Of a stretch of DNA of 64,000 nt, positions 59,462 to 64,000 are shown piece by piece (the stretch's first letter is position 1; every line of letters begins with the position of its first letter). The DNA lies in NCBI GenBank assembly GCA_902806565.1, contig CADCXA010000024.1, forward strand, positions 186,001 to 250,000, given 5' to 3'. The notes below the pieces were generated by a model. That model did not search any database. It was not told the origin of the DNA and saw only the letters and a program-made list of their open reading frames with translations. Position numbers and translations under genes: made by a program. The stretch is from Hypoxylon rubiginosum. Taxonomy: Eukaryota; Ascomycota; Sordariomycetes; Xylariales; Hypoxylaceae.

Positions 59462-60021
59462 GGTTTCTAGTTGTTGGACAATAATGCTAGAATGTGTTAT
59501 GTCAATTTGTATAGGTCGGTTTGTAAAGGTTAGTATAATGACGGGCAGGCAATAAAGGAGGTTCTGTGACTATTCGATCAGTATGTCGTCAAGCAGCTTG
59601 TTTTCTTGGAACAGGCGTCTTGGTGCGGCCATCTCGGGTGCAGCTTGCGCTTGGCAGCTGAAGTTGCACAACCTTGACGACAACCCCCGTGCCGCGGCTT
59701 GCGAAACATTTAAGCGGTTAGCATTGGGTGAGGTCTACAGGCAGGAATAGTTATTGCTAGTAGTATAATCTTTAGCAAGAGCTGAGGCTGAACTTGGAAA
59801 AAAAAAAGAATGGTGCGGTTTCTTTAATAAATCATGATGCATCTATCGACTATATGCGAAAAAGGAGTCCCCAAAAGGGGCAGTTCAGCCGAGATACACG
59901 ACTTTGCGTGCTACCTCTTTTGACTTCTTCCCCTTTTCTCATTTTATGTGAGGGACTGGTAATCTTTTTTTTTTCATGCAGTATATACAAGTTATGTTCA
60001 ATTTTGAAGTTCTGATTGCAG
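59462..60021. other. D-LDH promoter region
   Basis: 560 bp upstream of the dehydrogenase ending at the FAD-enzyme remnant. T-rich run at 59967-59975; no gene. Confidence 0.55.
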
Positions 60022-60306
60022 ATGAAGGTCATCGTCGTTGGAGCCGGTTTAGGTGGTCTCAGCACCGCCATAGCACTTCGTAAATACATCCCAGCAAGCC
60101 AATGTCTTGAGGTCAAAATCTATGACAATACCAACCTTGACACTAGCCCAATTGCAAAATAACCTACTCATAAGGTCAACACGAGCCGGTCGGGCGCTGG
60201 TCTAGGGCTCCAAGCCAATGGGCTTCGCGTTCTGGAGGATCTCGACCCGGCACTGAAGCAGAGACCTATCTCACTCACGGCCGTACCTTATAAATTGCCT
60301 CCATGA
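60022..60306 (+). pseudogene. Remnant of a FAD-dependent monooxygenase (salicylate-hydroxylase-like)
   Basis: An ATG at 60022 starts a typical FAD Rossmann segment (MKVIVVGAGLGGLSTAIALR). After 46 codons an in-frame TAA (60160-60162) interrupts it, but the same frame then continues with family-like sequence: GAGLGLQANGLRVLEDLDPALK. It stops again at 60304-60306, far short of the roughly 400 residues of the family. The 3' three-quarters of the enzyme is absent. This is a decayed 5' fragment rather than a missed intron: no donor/acceptor pair removes the first stop while keeping both parts in frame that I can see. Confidence 0.8.
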
Positions 60307-60495
60307 TGCTCTACCAGCAGGTTTCAATGCTTATCTCCAATCAGTCCGTACGTGGCAGGTAGGTACCCAAGGCAGCTCATGCAATAAGCAAAACAAGCTG
60401 TCTGCCAAATATTCCAAGTTAGTTGTGTTAAGGGCTGTGTGTTAAGTGGTTCCCTAACACGCGTCTCTCAGACGGGGAGGCTGGTACACGCGGGA

Positions 60496-60503
60496 TGACG
60501 TCA
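60496..60503. promoter_or_regulatory. CRE-type palindrome TGACGTCA
   Basis: Perfect 8-bp ATF/CREB bZIP consensus, 174 bp before the ATG of the cysteine-tail gene. A chance occurrence in 64 kb is possible, but its location in a short promoter makes stress-responsive bZIP control plausible. Confidence 0.5.
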
Positions 60504-60520
60504 TCATCTTACGGTCAAGT

Positions 60521-60550
60521 TATCGCTTCGTATCGCTTCGTATCGTTTCA
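60521..60550 (+). repeat. TATCGCTTCG tandem repeat
   Basis: Two perfect 10-bp copies plus a third diverged copy (TATCGTTTCA), in the upstream region of the cysteine-tail gene. Confidence 0.9.
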
Positions 60551-60676
60551 GCTCATCACCGCTCAGCCCAGAAACAACTTCATTCTACTTATTTTTGACT
60601 TATTTTTAAAGACAACGTCTCAATACCCTCACCCTCGTTGCTGTTCTTCAAAAATAACACATTAAACCCCACAAAG

Positions 60677-61002
60677 ATGTCACCCTCGGAAATTCAGACA
60701 CCAAACAATCAGGCCGCGCAATCCAGCGGGGCCGCGGCTCCTCAAGCCATTCACACCACGCAGCCTACGGCTCTCCAAGCAATGGGTAAGTCCCTTACTA
60801 GACCGCTTCTATATCGGCTCTGTTCCTACTACGACAATCTCCAACAAGCACACCATTAACACGAGAGATAGATCCCCAACGCCCGCAGCCCGAACAGCCC
60901 GAGTTTGGCGGCCTCCGAGGCGGCGATCGCGGCGGCTGTTGCCCGGGCCGGTTCTGCTTCATTATTCCATGCCCACTACCTTGTGACTGCTGTATTATAT
61001 AA
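60677..61002 (+). CDS. 79-aa protein with Gly-rich hinge and Cys-rich C-terminal tail
   Basis: Found by joining two short frames: exon 60677-60785 and exon 60872-61002, intron 60786-60871 (GTAAGT...GATAG, branch CATTAAC), phase 1. The ATG context is good (CAAAGATGTC). Residues 1-50 are polar, rich in Gln, Ala, Thr and Pro. A Gly/Arg hinge (GGLRGGDRGG) follows, and the last 22 residues are CCPGRFCFIIPCPLPCDCCII with seven cysteines. This layout resembles fungal small Cys-tail (CYSTM-like) proteins thought to attach to membranes through the palmitoylated or hydrophobic cysteine tail. That family assignment is from pattern memory. The strongest support is that both frames end exactly as the family does and the splice signals are canonical. 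Confidence 0.7.
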
Positions 61003-61773
61003 GGGTTCTTTTATAGCGTTGGTCGATGTCGGTTCGTGTTGGATCATGTTACGTCAAGTTAGGCCATGTCGGCGGTCATTTTGGGGATAGATATTTGGTG
61101 CTCGGCTAGCGTTCGATCCAAGACTGATCATTTATACAACAAATATTCTCACCGATATGTTCTATCTGGGTCTATCATTTACTTGAAAGAGAGCAATTAC
61201 TGAGGCAAGTTAGTGCATAGTGTTAAATGGTCAGGAAATGAAGCGGTGACATCGCGTCGTATATCAGGGAAAGAAGGCCCTCCCCCTTCCATCAATGCGC
61301 AGCTTATTCATTTCGTATTTCTCGCCTAAGAGGACATCCAACAATGACACCATAACTACCTTGGTACACGAGCCCGCAAATTCTAGCATCCCAGCGCCTT
61401 GTGTAGAATTATTTACCATAGTTGCTACCAACACGGCATCGGCAAATCACCGTGCTAGCTGTTCTTTTGGGCCGTTGTTATAGCAGGTGGTTCTCGTAAG
61501 ATGAGTCGTAAGATCAAGCTTCAACTTTCTAATAGGAGTGCTGATGCTGTTATAATTGCGTGAGGCCGAGAGAAGTTGCAAACGTGCAAGTACTATATAA
61601 GATCCCATTACGCCTAGCGTAGTTTAATCAATACAAAATTATACTCATATCATACGTTCGTTCCTCATACTGAGTTCATCAACCTTCTCGACTAATGTCG
61701 CTTGTGGCGGGAATAGATACTCGCTGTCCTCCTGTGCCCTGCCTAAGATGTGCTTCATACACTCTCTTAGTGT
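61003..61773. other. Spacer between convergent cysteine-tail and kinase genes
   Basis: About 770 bp with both 3' flanks. No gene supportable. Confidence 0.55.
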
Positions 61774-64000
61774 CTAGGCATCAGAACGGATATTGAAATT
61801 TTCATTTAAGGACGACGAAAAAATCGACGGGGCAGAGATATCGATGAAGCTGGCTTCCGCCGATGCTGATAACTCCATTTCGAGATCTCCAACAGATTCG
61901 CCTGGAGAAGGACAATCTATGTGGGACTCCGAATCATTGTTAAAGCTGCCCGCCTGTGGTAGTGAAACCACCAACATTCGATTCGCTACCACTCTGCTCA
62001 GGTCTCCAAGTGACGTACCCTCTGTCCAAGTTTCATGCTGCAAACAATACCCCAATCGCCGCTGAACAGCATCATGCACTCTAGCCTCCGAGGTATCCTG
62101 GTTAACATGGAAATAGGCGCCCTGGCCCGTCACATCCCGAGTAAGTTCCTTCAATCCATCTTGGCCGTCTAACAGCCAGATAATAAACTCTAGGAAAATA
62201 CAACCCATAGACCAAACGTCATAAAGCCTGGATCTGGGTTCGTTTGGAGAAGTTACGGCCTCAGGGGCTTCGTAAGCCATAGTCCCAATCCTTGTCTGGG
62301 TTGGCTGGGATCTGAAATTGGTTCGATTCTGGTGGTGCTTGGCCTGCCCCAAGTCAGATATTTTCAAAGTTCCAAGTCTAGTATCATCCTCAGTAAATCT
62401 GAGAATATTCTCTGGCTTTAGGTCTCCGTGCCGCCATTGTTGTGCGTGTACTAGGCAAAGGGCATCGATGAGACCGGTCAGCTGCTGAAGAACCTCAGAT
62501 ATCAATTCCCCAGTCAGGGGTCGGCTGCTGTGGTCGAGCCAGAACTCCCTCAGATTTCCCCCATCCGCCCATGGAAATAAGAGATAGTGTCGTTCGCCTC
62601 GCGAAAAAGAGCTGACAAGCGCAACTAGATGGTTGTGATTAAACTGAGCTAAATTTTCAAGTATTTGCACTTCCCTATGAAAGAAATTAAGAGCGCCGAA
62701 GCCATCTGGCATTTCTGAAGCTGGGCGGTGTTCTTTGATGGCCATCAGTGTGCTATTATCACCCGTCTGAGAAGAGTTAGCCTTTGACCGTCAAGCTGAT
62801 AGGTAAAACGTAAGCATCGCGCCACTTCGAGCCTTACCGGAAAATGAACATTCTGATGACTAGGGTGGATTTTAACTTGGTAAGCATCACTGAAGAAGCT
62901 GGATTTGCGATCCTGGCCTTGAGGTGCCTCTATAAATGGTAGAATGCACTTGGGTGGGAGTTGCTGGATGCGGCGATCGTGTGCGAATACTAGAGCCAAG
63001 AACTTCCATTGCTCATTGTAAAAGCTCGTTATGGTAAACCTATCCCACGGCAGGTTGTGAAAGACGTTGAAGGAAAGCGAATGGCTGCACTTCCTATCAA
63101 TGCTGCTTATATCGCAATTGTCATTGACGGTGTCCCGGGAAATTGGGAGATTTTCATCCGTAAAGTCGTACTGTCGCAATGATTCAAAAGCAGGAATAAT
63201 TTCCGTGCTAGTAATTGCGACAATCGCGAAGAGCTTTCTTGCCTTTTGAGCTACAAACTCGACCAATTTAGGCGATATGCCCTCATTTCCTACCGAAGAT
63301 TCAATGACCCTTTGAATAGTCTCTGGGGTAATTAGGTCCTGAAAAGAATCTTGCGGAAGAAAATCCTGGTGGTCGATAGCACTTTCAACGAAGGCCTTCA
63401 TGATAGATTCCCTCAAGGCTTTGAGTGCAGGATTGGTATGGCGTGCATTTTCGTTAGCCACCTGGGGAACTGTTGGATTGTTGGTGGTCCTGCTTTTGCC
63501 ACCGGATATGTCGTCAAGGCTGTCAAAGGCGGCATTTTCCGAGTTTGCGGATCCCGTGGACAGAGTATCGTCTTCAAGGTATCGAATAGATAATAGAGCC
63601 AAGGATTGGAAATGCATAGCAACGTGTCTTGACGTCGTGTTAAGGATATGTGGCGACGTATGCATATCAGAATCAGTTGCAGCTTCGGATTGATTTGGTA
63701 CAACTTCCTCCAAGATCTGGCAGTTGTCGCTAAGTGTTATAGGCGCTCTTATATTCCTGTCCTCTGGATAGAGGGATACATCCGAGTTACATAGTGGACA
63801 GATGCCAGGATTGCGAGGTTGGAACATGATACAACGTTTGACCCTCCGGGCTGAGTTCTCATCCGTGAAGCGCTGCATATGCATCGATTCTTTATACTTC
63901 ATAAGATCGAAAGGGCTGGTGAACGTTTGTAACTCTGCGTGACCCAAGTCGCAATACCAAATAGGACTTAGGTGGACCCTTCGTGGCCATTCATGTGTGT
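61774..64000 (-). CDS. Atypical protein kinase with N-terminal zinc-ribbon-like module (5' partial)
   Basis: The reading frame is open to the right edge, so the start lies outside. Exons 64000-62838 and 62766-61774, intron 62767-62837 (GTAAGG...TTCTCAG, branch GGCTAAC, phase 0), give 717 visible residues. The first visible part has WYCDL...ICPLCNSDV, a Cys/His pattern seen in large fungal kinase or ankyrin proteins of unknown role. A helical middle region ends with FYNEQWKFLALVFAHDRR and ILPFIEAP, the usual lead-in to the kinase. In the kinase, MAIKEH carries the ATP-binding Lys, then RHGDLKPENIL (HGD in place of HRD), SDLGQAK (DLG in place of DFG), YEAPE and YDVWSMGCIFLEFI. The Gly-rich loop expected before the Lys is not evident. 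The C-terminal 90 residues are Ser-rich and acidic. Confidence 0.82.

Larger units (their letters stand above)
60307..60676. other. Upstream region of the cysteine-tail gene
   Basis: 370 bp. Contains a CRE palindrome (60496-60503) and a TATCGCTTCG repeat (60521-60550), followed by a pyrimidine-rich stretch before the ATG. Confidence 0.6.

Noticed and set aside
49628..61002. Secondary-metabolite cluster
   Set aside because: No PKS, NRPS, terpene synthase or pathway regulator; genes are separated by kilobases of spacer.
1..64000. CRISPR array, 5S rRNA gene or complete transposon
   Set aside because: No regularly spaced direct repeats with unique spacers, no 5S signature, and no transposase or reverse-transcriptase motifs were seen on either strand.

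Overview
The window is nuclear DNA from a filamentous ascomycete (Pezizomycotina, most likely a Sordariomycete). The evidence is eukaryotic genes interrupted by short introns (about 53-148 bp, GTANGT-type donors, CTAAC/CTAAT branch sites, few introns per gene). It also carries fungus-specific families: a CAP10/GT90 glycosyltransferase, a cAMP-receptor-like GPCR, a Dal5-type MFS permease, an FMO fused to a DUF6314-like domain, and a fungal zinc-ribbon/kinase protein. The species cannot be named from this sequence.

Layout. 1-31 kb is gene-dense and mostly housekeeping: the 3' part of IRE1 (unfolded-protein sensor), a polyglutamine nuclear-type protein, a delta-12 fatty acid desaturase, an unknown low-complexity protein, the chaperonin subunit CCT2 divergent from eIF3b, a TBC-domain protein, and a multi-membrane-spanning GT90 glycosyltransferase. 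31-64 kb is gene-poor and more accessory. It holds a small secreted protein of unknown function, a single-exon HD-like protein standing alone between long spacers, a class of GPCR related to cAMP receptors, an MFS transporter, an FMO-DUF6314 enzyme convergent with a bacterial-type D-lactate dehydrogenase, a broken FAD-monooxygenase remnant, a 79-aa cysteine-tailed protein recovered by joining two exons, and the C-terminal part of an atypical protein kinase running off the right edge.

How genes relate. CCT2 and eIF3b share a roughly 0.7 kb divergent promoter, so co-expression of protein-folding and translation machinery is plausible. IRE1, the desaturase and GT90 all act at the ER/Golgi membrane, but their proximity is probably incidental. 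There is no convincing secondary-metabolite or defence cluster. The FMO, the FAD-monooxygenase remnant, the dehydrogenase and the MFS carrier do sit within about 10 kb and could be a decayed catabolic patch.

The long spacers (32.1-35.2, 35.5-39.5, 44.0-49.6 and 51.4-55.7 kb) contain microsatellites, minisatellites, a G-quadruplex-type repeat, a tRNA-like element and many copies of an AGGTACCT/ACCTAGGT palindromic motif, but no supportable genes apart from one doubtful small ORF. I did not find a clearly new system. The best leads are the TBC protein lacking both catalytic finger residues, the kinase without a glycine loop, the isolated HD-like protein and the cysteine-tail mini-gene.
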